Below are positions 35,793 through 48,862 of a DNA stretch of 64,000 nt, piece after piece. Position 1 is the first letter of the stretch. Every line of letters starts with the position of its first letter. Below the pieces are notes generated by a model. That model was not told the origin of the DNA, made no database searches, and worked only from the letters and a program-made list of their open reading frames with translations. The DNA lies in assembly GCA_951799445.1 (NCBI GenBank), contig OX637287.1:44421724-44485723 (forward strand), given 5' to 3'. This DNA comes from Pseudisothecium myosuroides (taxonomy: Eukaryota > Streptophyta > Bryopsida > Hypnales > Lembophyllaceae). A program made the position numbers and the translations under genes.

Positions 35793-36625
35793 TCTGAAAG
35801 AATTCAGCTAAATTTTGCCAGAAAGAAAACCCGTTGTCATAAAAGACATGATTACTTCCAGTTTGGGAAAGTCTCTACTCCCTCTAAAATTTTCCAAATT
35901 ACAAGGGAACTCACCTAAATTTTCCAAATAAACATCATTCGAAGCATAATTTCTATTATCAAGCTGTTTTACTTTATGTTTGGTCTTCTGGTCAATACCA
36001 AGATGAAAAATCACAGCTTGGTATTTTTTTTCGTATTTTTTTGCAACGATGAAGGCGGTTCCACAAGAAATTAGAAAGTTCGTTTTGAGGTAACCTCACT
36101 TGCAGGGCAGGTCTCATATATGATCTTATGCACAAAAACTGATTCTCTAATACTTCCATGCCAGCGTCCAACACATGTAAAGGTAGTTGCAATACAATCA
36201 TGTCTCAAACCTTTTATATAAAATTCTTCAATATCAGAAAAAGTTTTAAATACATCAAGAAGATACATAAATCTTTACATGATGGCATAAGGCCTAAGCG
36301 TGGATAGATAAAGAGAACCTTTGACATACCTCACTGCCAGGTCAGTTTCGGAATGCCAGCGGGGATTTTGCAACCTATCAACAAATGTCCAAATCTGACC
36401 AAGAAGTACGGTATTAGAACTGGCCTTACGAGAAATTGTGAGTAGAGCTTTCGTCTACCAACTTCTAAAATTCAACATTAGCTTGTTTTCCCCTCGAGCA
36501 GGCTTCTAGCCACTCGGAGGGGTAAAGGGTACTAAATAGACAAGCGAATGCTCTACGGTATTCAAATCGAATTAAGAAAAAAAGAAAGATGACGTCTTTG
36601 ACCGCGACTGCTTGGACAGCATGGA
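35793..36625 (-). other. region downstream of the WDR91-like gene; possible unidentified exons
   Basis: On the minus strand, 36330-36420 reads as an exon-like stretch (VLLGQIWTFVDRLQNPRWHS) ending at a GT donor, and 36071-36268 gives another (FTCVGRWHGSIRESVFVHK). They do not belong to the WDR91 frame, which stops at 36626. I cannot assign them; a decayed or incomplete neighbouring gene is possible. Confidence 0.25.
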
Positions 36626-39600
36626 TCACCCAACTGCAGTGACTCGAACGGAGTGGTTTGCAGAGCCGGTCAGAAACATGGGCAGAGAAGGGTGCCAGTC
36701 TACTGAGGTTACGGCTGCCGTGTGCTCCAGACTGGTTTCAGTCATCGATGAACCCCACTGCAGTTGCCGAGACACAGCTCACGTTCAGTATGCGAAAGTC
36801 TGGCTAGAAAACATCAGATTATTCTTTCGAAAACTAACCACTAAAACAATATTTGAAATTTGGGGACCTAAGCCACGGATATGGTGAAACCAAAAAATGC
36901 AAGTGCAACAATGTAATGGATGCTACGTATGCAATTGGCAAACATCCCCTGTCGTATGCACCACTTCGAAAACAATGGGAAAAAGAGGGAGGTTGGGGTG
37001 AAGACAAATACAATGATAATGTAATACAAGACTGTCGTATTTCTACTGGTGTGGCTTACGATTACAAGGTTACATCAGAAATCTGTCTTAAACAGAAGAC
37101 GGACGCCTAATGTGACAAGAAATATGATACTTACTTGATAAAGAGGTGCTGAATTGGTATTCGAAGTCAGTAGCACGTGACGTCCTCCTGAGTCGATGGA
37201 AAATTCATGTCGGGGCAGAACTCCACGACCCAAGGCGCAATATCTGGTCCAACACAGCACCAGGTGAATTGGATGAGGATCGGGTGACAAGGAAATGGCC
37301 CTTGTCTACTCTGGTGCAAAAGACAACCTGTTCTTACAGACACATCATTTATTGACACAAGGATGCAGAGATCTGGGAGGCTTAGGAAGGAAGACTTACG
37401 AGCTTGCATCCGCTGATCCCAGGATTTGACCTTGGTTGTGCAAACTCCATTCCAGGATCTGCGATACGCTTCTATTAGGACGTCTCTGATTCTACGTATC
37501 ACAGTATTTATTACAAGTTCGATCCAAGTCATTCTGGAGCAATAACCCGGTGAAAAGACATCATGTGCTGAGACATTAAGTCATGACTTTAAAGGGATTC
37601 GTCACTTAAATCCCCAAAATAAAAACGCTGGAAAGAGGTTAGGGTATCCCAAATGTCCAAAAAACTCATACCTTGCCGTCTGCACCTAAGCTGAAAATAC
37701 TGGCCTGGTCATGACCAAATTGAACACAGGAAACAGCACAGCCATCATGGGCAGGCCATCCTGTGATTGGCAGATTGCCTCTCATATCTGAAAGGTGCCT
37801 CCAAAGGGACCAAAGTCAGAATCAACAGAACTAGAATGGTGGCACAGAAGTTCCCTGTGGCACATTAACACACATAAGAACTTTCCACACTACTGATTAC
37901 CTGCACTTGACAGCAGTTGGAAGATACAAATATGAAGCAATAGCCCAAATTAACAGTTTATATTGCATATACAGCGTAGTATTTCCGATGGTCTGAAAAG
38001 GTACCAAATATGCGAATCATGCCATCAGTTGCTCCAGCTGCCAATATTTTGCCGTTGTGGTTAAAGCATACTGAAGTCATCACTGGCGGTTCTTGCCCAA
38101 GTGAAAGCGAGGTCTGCACATGAGAAAGATAAATCATTTAAGACACGCCCGAGGCTGTAAAAAAATGTGAGAAGGCGTTTTGAAGAAATACTTCGTCAGT
38201 AGAGCACGCAAGCATTGCAAGCACTCGCTGTTAGAGCGCTAAATCAGAGGCGAATCTAGCTCTCCTTGGATATTAGAACATAACGACATCGAAGCTGAAA
38301 GTGAAAAACTGGCGCGAAACGGAGTTTCGTATAAGGTGAGATTGAGGATCTCACCATAGCCTTCCAAGTACGCATGTTCCAGATAGTGAGGGACCCATAT
38401 CCAAGCCCATCTACTCCCTCTCCATGCGCACTGCAACAAAAAACAGTACTCTACTGAGCGGTCTTCACTTGCGATGATATGAGGTGAATGTCTATGGGAC
38501 CTCGTTATACAAAACATTCCGCTCTAGTCGTAAATCGTCCTGAGGACACCTATTAATTACACTCGCCGCACCATCCCACCCAAGAAAAATGATCCTACAG
38601 TGGCAGCCGATATATTCTAGCCAACAAATGGAGTGCATTGCAAGAATGTACAGGAATGAGGTAGATTGCACACACAATGAACCTAGTAGTAAGTACAAAG
38701 TTAGGCAGATTCTTGACTTACTTGACCTCCGATGCAGCTGCGCAACAAAAGACAGAATCGGTTGGGCTACATTTCAGGTCCAAAATCCTAAAGATTATCA
38801 AGGTGAAAGATCAGTCATTAAATTTCGATTCGGAAATCTCGAAATTTGAAAATGGTCACGTTTGGTCGCACGAGAGTAAACAAATGTACGAGGGTCAAAG
38901 AGAAGCTTCGAGAAATAATAATCACCGTCGTCATCATCATCATAATGATGATTAGAATAGGATGATAACAATCGTGATAATAATTACGCTAATTATAATA
39001 AATTTCAGAAGACTCGGTAGGTATGAGCAGACCGTGGGAAAATGGCTTCAGTAGTGAGATCACACACAACACGCTTGGCCTCCGCGTTCCAAGCCTTGAT
39101 ATTCCGCTCTGCGGTGCCAATAAGCAACTGCCACTCAAACGAAGGTGAGCCCCAGTTGCATATTTCTAAAGAGAGAAAGTTGCTCTAGCATTGCAGATAT
39201 TGATATTCTTCAATGAAAATCAGCGAAAATCTTTGTAATTATCTGACAGTAAATCAAGTATGTCTTAGCCCAGACTGATTCTTAACCAACTCTGAGATAT
39301 GATTGCAGTCTAAACTTCAAAACTATAGTGTCACTCACCAATCGATCTGACCTATGATCCCACTCAAGCGACAACACCTCAGCTCCAGTCATTATAGTTG
39401 CATTTCGAGATGTTGCTGCTGTGACATCTGGTGCCCATATCCTGTATGACGCACTTCACTTTAGAACTTAACTGCAACTTCACATGACAGTATATTGGGG
39501 TCATTTTTTGATCTAGGTGTGCTGATGGATTTGAACCAACCACAGTCATAGACTTGTAATTTGAAGAGCTATCCAAAAAAAGATCTTTGAAGCCGCACTG

Positions 39601-42593
39601 TGCGGTAGGAGCAGATAGCACCAAGTGCAAGACATTTCACCTTACTGTCCCATCCGCTGATGAACTTGCAATGTTCGCTCCTGATGCTGAGTAGCGGCAC
39701 CTGGTGATTGGGCTCGTGTGCCCTGAGAACGTTTCCTGAGCACAGGAGTACAGATTGAATTCAACACGTCTCTTAGCTTCCTGCACATACTCATTCCAAA
39801 CTATAGCAAGAAATACTAATGACTCTCTCTGTGTACATTGAATAAATACATACAATAGCAGAAGATCTAAATTGGCATTTCACAACACCCACCTGATATT
39901 GTACAGAAACTTCACCAGTAACCCCAATGCTATTTGCGTTATTTGCAGCATCACTTTGCTCTGCTCATGATCCAAGATACTGCTGTCATTTACTAGGCTT
40001 AAGCAACAAAAAGATCATCAGAACACAGAAATTGCTAGTTCAATTTTGAATATATACATCAAACAAAGACGAATCGCAGATCAATAAGCAGACAAGACTA
40101 TTCAGATAGACTTGCTAGCTACTAAATAAGACTGCCCGTTTTATCTACTGAAGGAATGAGAAATTGCAAGTACCAGATGCCACAAAACTATCAAATGGTT
40201 CACTTTTACAAATGCCCTTGTAGTGATAATAATGATGTGAAGGTAGAGCTTTCTGTGACTGACCAAAATCAGTTCTTTCAGACTCCGAATGACTCGAGTA
40301 AGTGGCTATCAACTTCTTCTGGGATCTAACAACCTTGTGCAATTCCGCATGCCATTTTGTCGAACTAGATCCTCCTTCACGCACTTCCCCAACAATCGAC
40401 TCTCCAGAGGACCCCACTTTTGCAGCAGCTTCAGAATCTACCTCATCTGTTGCGGAGGAAACAAGAGACGACCATCAGAAGTGAAGAGAATCCGCAGAGA
40501 AGGGATCACGGTAGGTGGATAAAGAGACCTGGTCAGGTCACTCACCCATTTCTTGAATTGACGTAGAGGATTTATGTGATGTAGGGGGGCTCCCCTTGAA
40601 ATCAGCTGCCAGCTTGAAGCTGTGAGAACTGCTGAGAGGCGAGGTTCTACAAAAGAAACCCCAAAATCAATAATAACCCTCATCATCGTCACCAAAGCTC
40701 TGACTGAGCAAAGAATGGTGAGGTCAGCCTCCAGCCTATACAGGAAAGGACTTGGTGTCGCAGAGACAATACCAAAGCATGAGAATCATTGAATTAAAGT
40801 TCGGGTTTGGCTTCGAAGTACTTTCTTAAGCTAAAGATCTCGTCATCCTTAGCCTTGAGACTTTCACGCAATTCCAAGTTCTGCCTCCGCAATAGCTCCA
40901 GCTCCTTTTTCGTTGTCACATTTTCGCTTTTTTCTTGTCCCAATTTGAGGAGAGACGGCAGCCGTAGATCGACTCATCAGTCAAGGATATCCATAGAAGG
41001 TTGAACATAGCAAATCCATGCTACCACATGTTAAGTCGGATCCGAAACATCAAAGTCCATTAGCCCACACGAATTTGCTAATGCTCTAATAACCACATGT
41101 CCTCAATACCAGATCAAAAGGTGAATCTAAAGAGGATAGACTTATAAATCCAAAATATACATCACGGAACAGAGGTCGAAAGTCCAAACAAGTCAGAAGA
41201 AAGAAAAAAGGATATTAATTCCTTCAAAGACTTCACACAAGAAGTTGTTCAGGGACACTTGCAAGGTTTCCAACCATTCCGTTGAGAAATACACTTGAAA
41301 GCTGGCATTAGTGCTGGGATTTTTCATGTAGGGGAGAGCTGCACCAATTCCAAACCAACGGGTGAGATATTAATTACAGATTTCACCCAAACAGATTCCT
41401 CCTAAAACCAAGCCCCACATGCATCCTCGTGATCAATGCTCAGAAACTTACAGAACCAAGCAGGCCAGTCATCACCGCCCGCGCGCAGCAAAGACTCCCC
41501 ATAATGCTCGAAGAAATCAAGGACGCGGTCAGCCCGCTCTTTCTGCAGAGCATACACAATGTAGTAGCGCTTCACGTCACCCTCCAACTTCTTCACCGTT
41601 TGCTGGAGCCATACATCGGCCGAAGACAAGAACAATGTGTTGAGGAAGGCGAACAGGTTCACTAACTTATCCGCTTCAAACCGCGGCACATACACCTTGA
41701 ATACAAGGTCCAAAATCCGATCCACCTGCGCAAAAGAATCGCACAATAATTAGCACAACTTAATCCAAATTACACCGTTTATTTTAATCCCTGCGAGACG
41801 CACTAGTTGTTTCATATCGCAATTCCCTACTAGAATAAATGTACTCTAGTAGAAAATTGCGATACAAATCAAATTAGTATGTCTCGTAGTAAATCGATGA
41901 CGTGTCCGCCCTACGACTGGCTTTCGATCAGAAACAGAGACGATGGCGTAATCCGAGACCTAGACCTTCAATTCAATTCCGTACGAGTAGTCTAATTACT
42001 GCAGGAATCGTCTAACAAAGCAACTAAAACGAATTACAGACAAATTTCTTAGCGCTTCCAAGCTCGCTTCCACGAAAATCAGAATGCAGCCAGTACGAGC
42101 AACCTCACGAAGGTCCTGATGTGCTCTAGTAGAAAATTGCGATAGAAACCAATCAGTATGTCTCGAAGTAAATCGGTGAAGTTTCCACCCTATGACTGCC
42201 TTCCGACCAGAAACAGAGAGCTCAGCATAACCAAAGACCAAGAACTTAAGTTCGATTCCGAGCGAGTAGTACATTACTGCAGGATTCGTCAAACAAAGCA
42301 ACTCAAAAATTAAAATTGCAAACGAATTTCTTAGTGCTTCCACGAGAATCAAAATGCAGCCAGTACGAGCAACCTCACGCGAGAAAATTCCGATCCCGCC
42401 GCCTGAAACCCTAATGTCGCCCTGAAGCGAGAAAAGTCATCAGATTCAGACCCAAGCGGAGCTACCGACATACCTTGAATCCGCAGCTCACGTCGGAGTG
42501 AAGCTCGCTCTCGAAAGCGTTCAGCGTGGAGGTGAAGCCGCGGAAGATCAGAAACTCCTTCACGGCCCCCTCCGCGAACTCCATGGGCTCCAT
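36626..42593 (-). CDS. WDR91-like WD40-repeat protein
   Basis: Seventeen exons, high to low: 42474-42593, 41452-41725, 41237-41338, 40822-40972, 40546-40646, 40174-40446, 39893-39960, 39641-39780, 39339-39441, 39033-39127, 38722-38787, 38355-38430, 38005-38113, 37672-37787, 37400-37458, 37135-37243, 36626-36757. All phases fit, giving 697 residues (human WDR91 about 750). Residues 1-165 match the WDR91 N-terminal helical region (LIFRGFTSTLNAFESEL, FKVYVPRFEADKLVNL). Residues 183-216 form a coiled coil (KKELELLRRQNLELRESLKA). Residues 340-697 carry WD40 blades: SGHTSPITRCRYSASGANIA, PRILDLKCSPTDSVF, VTSVDWHPSLPMFLTGSA. In animals WDR91 binds Rab7 on endosomes and restrains PI3-kinase activity; the plant role is inferred. 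Weakest joins are the exon 3 donor, the exon 10 donor (GTCTGC) and the exon 16/17 junction. Confidence 0.85.
41844..42380. repeat. 280-bp tandem duplication inside WDR91-like intron 1
   Basis: CTCTAGTAGAAAATTGCGAT begins copy 1 at 41844 and copy 2 at 42124. Both run to CAGTACGAGCAACCTCACG (ends near 42110 and 42380). Copy divergence is visible but modest. Confidence 0.85.
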
Positions 42594-42985
42594 CTAGCTA
42601 GCTCCAGGGCTGGGATGATCGAGCTCCTGCTGCTACCGCAGAAAGCTAATCCACCATCGATTACCGCATTCAGTCCTTCGTCGCCTCGTCTCCATGGCCA
42701 TCGCCATCGCCATCGCTGACTCCTGTTGTGAAGATTCGAGCAGCATCGTCTGCTTCATTAGATCCTGGGGCTGGCTCTTGTCCCGTCGGTGATTCGATTC
42801 AAACGATCGTGAATCTATGAAATCTATGCAGTTTGTGGGGGCATGCGACGGCCAGATATTTCATGCTTGCGTTTGCTTGAAAGCGATCCCAGAATACGTA
42901 TACCGTATTTCGCGACAACGCTATAAGTGTGTGTGACAGGGGGGTACTTCCGCAAAATTGAGTACAAATCTGAAATGTTTGCTTG

Positions 42986-43212
42986 TTTTTTTTTTTTTAA
43001 ACCTACGACCTTCAAGGGCCGCAGCTAGGGCTGACTTGACACTACCATGGCAATCTGTGGACCTAATTCCCGTCAAGACCAATTGGAGGGACAAACCGAC
43101 TCCTCGTGTTGCACCATGAAGAGACCCCACACGAGCAACGTCAACATGGGGAATAGAACCAGGAACCTCATGGATTCCAACTGAAGTCCCTACCACTTGA
43201 TTATCACTCAGG
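42986..43212 (-). mobile_element. tRNA-derived SINE
   Basis: On the minus strand the order is: A-box-like AATCAAGTGGTAGGG (about 43191-43205), B-box GGTTCTATTCC (about 43150-43160), a body of about 140 bp, and an A-rich tail seen as T13 at 42986-42998. This is the layout of plant tRNA-derived SINEs. No target duplication was found; the Harbinger-type MITE begins 10 bp beyond the 5' end. Confidence 0.6.
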
Positions 43213-43221
43213 GTAGTTTAA

Positions 43222-43628
43222 GAGCATCGCCACCTATTCACGACCAAAACGGCTCGGGAAATGGGGTAGCCCGGGCACGGAAGAAGCCGGGCCGCTTCCA
43301 TCCGCCACCCATTCACGGGAAAGAAGACACGCCAAAGGGAGTCAATTACAAACATTAATGCTTTGTCATTGTAAAGAACCAATCAACATGTGGGTTTATT
43401 AAAAAAGTATAAAAAAATAGCCCCAAAATCGAGAAATCCGACAAGATCTTGCAAAGTCAATGCATGGCGGGTCGGGTGGCGGGGACGCTCTCCTACCGTT
43501 TGGAGAGAGAAATTTCTCGTGACCGGTCTCTTTTTGGAGCTTTCCCGTGAATGGGTGGCTCATTTTTTCCTCCCGGCCCCGCCCAAACCCCGGGCCGAGA
43601 GCTTGGCCGTGAATGGGTGGAGAAGCTC
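43222..43628. mobile_element. PIF/Harbinger (Tourist-like) MITE
   Basis: Left end GAGCATCGCCACCTATTCAC, right end (reverse complement) GAGCTTCTCCACCCATTCAC, flanked by the 3-bp direct repeat TAA (43219-43221, 43629-43631). GC-rich, with second-order inverted repeats (CCACCCATTCACGG). End sequence and TAA target are characteristic of Harbinger MITEs. Apparent open frames across it are shadows. Confidence 0.8.
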
Positions 43629-43631
43629 TAA

Positions 43632-44739
43632 GGTCATTGCAAACCAAAATGTAAAATGTTTCCATTCAAACAACTATACCATAAGCATCAATGAACAAAG
43701 ACCAATAGTGAACATACGAAAGTTGTAGTATGCAACATACTACACATTACCATGGAAGTTTGAAGAAAAAATTAATTGTGATTTGAAAGAAAATTAATTG
43801 TGATTTGAAAGAAAATTAATTTCAAAGTTAGCCATGTTTAAAACTTGGTTTTATTCACAGTGATTTGGAATTACTTTATCTTTTGTCAAATTTTTCCTAT
43901 AATTCCAGAAAAAAAATTGTACCTTGGCATATTGGTACGCATCATTTCAGATTGATGTACACAAAAATTGAAGGAAATTGACATTTATAGAACTTAAAAT
44001 ACCAATAGTTTGACAAACATGCAAATGATGTACATTCTCACAATACTTAAACTTTTTTTGGAATTGAGAGCATGGAATTGCATTAGCCACTGTAGAGAGA
44101 ATATAGGTTGCAACACAAATCATTGTTATATCTTGCATTTGAAATATTTGTCAAAACAAACAATGCATTTAATTTATATTTTACAGCCACATATTGCTTT
44201 TTTACGTTCAATTTTTTTTATGAATACTAGAGTTTGCAATGCACATAATTGATCCATAAAATCCAAAAAAATTAAATTATCATAGTCCGTTTCATCAAAA
44301 AATTGAAAATTGCCAAAAATTACACTAACCTTCATAAAATTTAGAATAATCATTTTTTGATGACTCTCAAATGGTAGTTGTAAGATATGATCCATAGATC
44401 ATATTTATATGTTTAGATCAACTAGTATACAAATTAATATTTTTCAATAAAATTGAAATTGAAAATTGAAAATTCCTTCTAAAATTGATTTGTGATTTGT
44501 GATTTTCACAAGAATTTTTTCTTTTGAGTTCAAAATGTTAGCTTAATCATATTGACTATTGAACATTTTATTTTATTTTATTTATTCAAGTCATTTTTAA
44601 GGGTCATTTTTGAATTGAAAAAAGTTACTTTCTAAGCCGGCAAGACCTACTAGTTACTCTTTGATCATAGAATATTTGAAAAGCTAAGTCTTCAAAATTT
44701 GTACAATACAAATGTTAAAAACTAACATAAGAATCTTTT
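43632..44739. other. AT-rich DNA, nothing recognised
   Basis: Apart from a short direct repeat (AATTAATTGTGATTTGAAAG, twice near 43780-43805) I see no gene, RNA or element ends. Confidence 0.4.
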
Positions 44740-45325
44740 AAAAAATTCATGGATGAAAAAAATGCATTTTTGTGTGCTTGGGATGCATTTGCATTCATCA
44801 GCTGTTCAAAATTTGAACATCTAGTCTTTAAAGGGTTAAAAGCATCTACTAACACATCTATACATATTAAAGTGAATTGTAAAGTCAATAAATTCGGAAC
44901 TAGGAGCCGGAGTTCTGGAAAAACACAAGACCAAACTCCCCGGAGTAGTACCCAAATTCAAGTCTGATTGAGTTTGGTGTTGTGTTTGTTTTGTTTTATT
45001 CTTAATTAAACCTTCCTCTGACACAGGTTCACAAACACATGACAACTTTGCGACTAACTCTATTATAGTCTTTAGTGTGGGGATGACGTACCCCCAAGTG
45101 CAATTTCAGAAATTCATAATTAATTCAATAGAAGTCCCCTAAATCACCGCACTCAGTCCTTCATCGCCTCGTCCACATGGCCATCGCCATCGCCGACTCT
45201 CGTTGTGAAGAATTGTGCAGCATCGTCTGCTTCGTTAGTCTTGCCTTCAAGGAGTTCAAGCGTCTTGTCGCTGATTCGATTCAAACAGCGAATCTCATCA
45301 CCTTTCAGTTTGTTTGGGCATGAGA
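44740..45325. repeat. segmental duplicate related to 52735-52950, carrying a WDR91 5'-flank fragment
   Basis: 44740-45140 matches 52735-52950 in patches (CTTGGGATGCATTTGCATT, AAATTTGAACATCTAGTCTT, TAATTCAATAGAAGTC). 45142-45322 matches the WDR91-like 5' flank at 42659-42845 (GGCCATCGCCATCGCC, GTGAAGA, GCAGCATCGTCTGCTTC, GATTCGATTCAAAC). Confidence 0.75.
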
Positions 45326-46077
45326 AGGTCATTCTTGTGTTTGCTTTGATGTAAACTACTGTAGCTTATGACAAGCAGAATGACTAGTTTGCCCAGATGG
45401 CATTGTTGAAAAAATATAAATTTTTTTGTCACATAAAGACAAATGTGAGAAATGGGGAGAGCAATTGAAAGTTTAATTTTTTGACAATGTATGAATTTGT
45501 TATGAATTTCTAAAGTATGCTGCCCAACTAGCTCAAAAGAGATTGTAGACCATCTCCAAACCAACAAAAAAGTGTACGGTATTCATATTGGTCATCTTCC
45601 TCACCTAAAGCAATCACAATATTTCCTAACATGGATACAACATGAAGGTCTAAAAAAGTCACTTTTTGTAATGAATTCACATTCAAAAGGTGGAAGTTTC
45701 TATTGCAGTCACAAATGGCGCTCCATTACCATCATCAAAGAGATTGATTGTAGCCACTAACTCAACCTAATATCAATATTGAAAAAAAATTGTCACACAT
45801 TGATGCAAGACTTCAACCGGTTGTTTTTAAGATGTTTGTGATGGATCTTTTGCCTATTATAGTTTGGTCTACCTTATAACCAATTTTTTTAGGCTTGTCT
45901 TTGATTTTTTGAGCAACAAATAATCTATACAAACAAATACACTCAAAATTTCTTTTGTCGTCACAAAATTCAACTTATTAATTCTATAATCTTGAAGAGG
46001 ATTCAATTGTGTGCGTAATAAGCCACTAAGTTTTATAAAGATCCAACAATAAGATCTCAAGATAAGAATGACCATAA
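45326..46077. other. no recognised feature
   Basis: AT-rich. The open frames on both strands (for example 45298-45567 minus and 45869-46075 minus) have no recognisable family. Confidence 0.4.
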
Positions 46078-46081
46078 TTAA

Positions 46082-47006
46082 CCCCTAAAGGACCATTGTC
46101 CCTTCGAGGGACAAATGCGTTTTTGGGCAGGTACCTACGGGCTGAAATTTTTTCCTAATTTTTTGAAACTTTTTTGGGAGATAGAAAAACTGATAAGCTT
46201 TGTGGGAATATAGTTTTTTTCACAATCGGTGCCCGGGAAAAAAAGTTATGACCAAACAAGCTCAAAACAGGGGACAAGGGGCAGCCTGGGCAGCAAAAAA
46301 AAATGGACAAAAGTTTTATTTTTTTTTTAAAACCTTTTTTCTCATAGATTATATTTTTGTCTATCTGGAAAGCTTTGATTCATTTCATTTGGATATGTTA
46401 TGAGAAAGTTATGGACATTCTTGTTTTTCAGGCAATTAGAGCATCTTTTTGAAAAAAATAACTTGTAGGATTCATTTTTGAATGCAATTTTTCAAATTTT
46501 TCAAATTTTTTTTTGCATGGTTTAGTTTACTTGCTAGAACAACCTCACCATTGGGATTAGTGCATTTTAATTCCATCTCAGAGATATTAATATTTTAGAT
46601 TTTCCTTCTATCTTGTACCTACTTCTACTTAACAATTTTTTTAAGAATGATAATTAAGTTTTTTTGAATTTTTTTTTCCTAGACTCTCAACTCAATTCTT
46701 TACTATAAATATTTAAAGCTCGAAACTTTGTAGTGCAAAAATTTTAAGTTAAAAATGTTCAAAGTAAAAAAATCTAGTCCCACAATGTGTTGAAAAACTT
46801 TTTTTTTTCACTTTAAATGCAGATATCTTGCAATCTGTGCAGCCAAAAATTCTGAAATTTTTTCCACACACTCTCATACTAGTTGGGTGTAAGATCCTAC
46901 GGTTAGATGTGGAAAGAAAAACGATTTTCAATTTTTTTACTGCTTGCTATAGAAATGGCAGTTTTGAGTGTTTTTTGGGCGAAAAAAGGCCTTGGTCGTT
47001 TAGGGG
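46082..47006 (+). mobile_element. TTAA element family B, copy B2
   Basis: Left end CCCCTAAAGGACCATTG, right end (reverse complement) CCCCTAAACGACCAAGG, flanked by TTAA at 46078-46081 and 47007-47010, 925 bp. Closely similar to B1 along its full length, including AAGATCCTACGGTTAG at 46891. Noncoding. Confidence 0.88.
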
Positions 47007-47663
47007 TTAACCCAAATTGTCCACACAAGTTGAACTACAACAAGGAGGAGTTTATGAAATGAGAAATTCTTTATATAAGAGTATTGAAAAACTTTGAGTG
47101 AATGTTTTTACAAGAAAAAGAAAGGACACTTTGGAACAAATTCAACAAATTTTAAATTTTTCTATATAATTACGTAGATTTAGCCTTTAGAGTAAAAAGG
47201 ATTTTTCATCAAAGTTGTTTGAAAGCAAAGATATAGGAGCTTCTAAGCTTCATAAATAGTGATTCAACTTAGAATTAGTGTACAAATTTTGAAGTTGCCC
47301 TTAACACAAAACAATCCTCAATTGAATTTAATACAAGTGCAAAGGAAAACTTTTTTATTCATTTTTTTTTTACATTTTCAAAAAATAAATATAAAATTGT
47401 TGAAGCTATCAAGACCTACTCACTATGAAATCTATAAAAATAATTTTTCAATTTCTAAAACATTCATGTCATCTTCAAAATAATAAAAAAAATATGAAGT
47501 GAATTTTTCTAACAAGGCAAAATGAAATGATGAAGGCTAGACTTTGTCACATAATTCTATGTGGTTCTTAAATTTAGTTATTATTTTTTGAAGCGACAAT
47601 CAAGTAGCTAGCCTCCTATTTATATTCACTAGGGGACCAAAATACAAATCTTGGTGTTCTTAA

Positions 47664-48337
47664 CCTCTAAAGAACCAGCATGCGTTTTTTTGGCAATCAA
47701 TAGAACTTTTGGGCATGCTAGTGTGAATGAGGATTTGCATATTTTAGGCTGAAATTTTAGCAAAAAATAGGGACAAGGAATATCTTTCATATGCGGACTA
47801 AACTTCATGACATTTGAAAATATGAGTCAAAAGTTATGGCCTAATATGTTATTTTTTTTCGTAATTGGGCTATCCGGACAGATAAAAAAATCACTTTTTT
47901 CAAAAACAAAAATTTAAAATTGGTTTTTCCAGATTTATATACACAAAGAAAAGTATTGAATCATTCCATTTTGATCAATGAGTCAAAAGTTATGAGGAAT
48001 TTTAGTTTGCGGGCAATTATGGATTCTCTACAATAAAATAAATTTTGAAGCCCTTTACCTTACTTAATTTTCAATATTTAAAAAATAAAATAAAATTATA
48101 GAATGTAGATTGTTTATTACAACATTGCAACCATTAGAATTGACATTTTTCAATTCCATAACTAAATTCTTAACAATTTCAGTTGTATTTTGAATCATTC
48201 TCTACTTCTTTCTACTTACTATTTTTTTCCTATATCAATGTTGTACAATTCTAAATGATGTGAAAATTTCAAGCATATAGCCAACTTCTCTAGGAAAAAG
48301 AATCCAAAGAAGCACTACCATTTTGGGCATTTTTGAT
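47664..48337 (+). mobile_element. TTAA element family C, copy C2 (right end missing)
   Basis: Left TTAA at 47660-47663 followed by CCTCTAAAGAACCAGCATG. The interior follows C1 up to AGCACTACCATTTTGGGCAT, where the palindromic element at 48338 begins. No right terminal repeat was found. In 47011-47659 nothing was recognised. Confidence 0.75.
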
Positions 48338-48862
48338 GTACATGCCACACTTAACTACTTTTGAACTATTCACTGAATTCTAAAAAAAACATCGTGGGAT
48401 CTCCCGATGATAACATCGGGAAATATCAAGATGTTTGTATAGATCTCTCGATATTTGTATAGATCTCTAGATGTTTTGTATTGGTTTCTCAATGTTTTGC
48501 ATAGATCTCCAAACGTTTTGTATTATCTTCTGGTGATCATTTTTTTTTTCTTGATGACTGTTGTTATGCCACATTTAACTACTTTGGGACTATTCAATGA
48601 ATTTTTGACAAAACATTGTGGGATCTCACGATGATAACATCGTGGGATCCCACGATGTTTGCACAGATCTCTCGATATTTGTATAGACCTTGGATGTTTT
48701 GGATAGATCTCTTGATGTTTTGCACTATCTCTTGATGATCAATTTTTTTTCTATTGAAGACTGTTATTAATTTTGGACTTTCAAAAGTCCAAAAGTAGTT
48801 AAATGTGGCATTGTTAATTTTGGACTTTCAAAAGTCTAGAAGTAGTTAAATGTAGCATGTAC
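48338..48862. mobile_element. palindromic MITE with a second copy of itself nested inside
   Basis: Outer ends TGCCACACTTAACTACTTTT and reverse complement TGCTACATTTAACTACTTCT, inside TGTAC direct repeats. An inner copy, 48567-48810, has ends TGCCACATTTAACTACTTTG and TGCCACATTTAACTACTTTT and is flanked by TTGTTA (48561-48566, 48811-48816). Both copies contain a degenerate 21-bp repeat (GTATAGATCTCTCGATATTT type). Class not assigned. Confidence 0.7.

Noticed and set aside
43390..43728. 112-codon plus-strand and 88-codon minus-strand frames near 43.5 kb
   Set aside because: Both lie across the GC-rich inverted repeats of the Harbinger-type MITE; opposite-strand open frames are expected from that composition.
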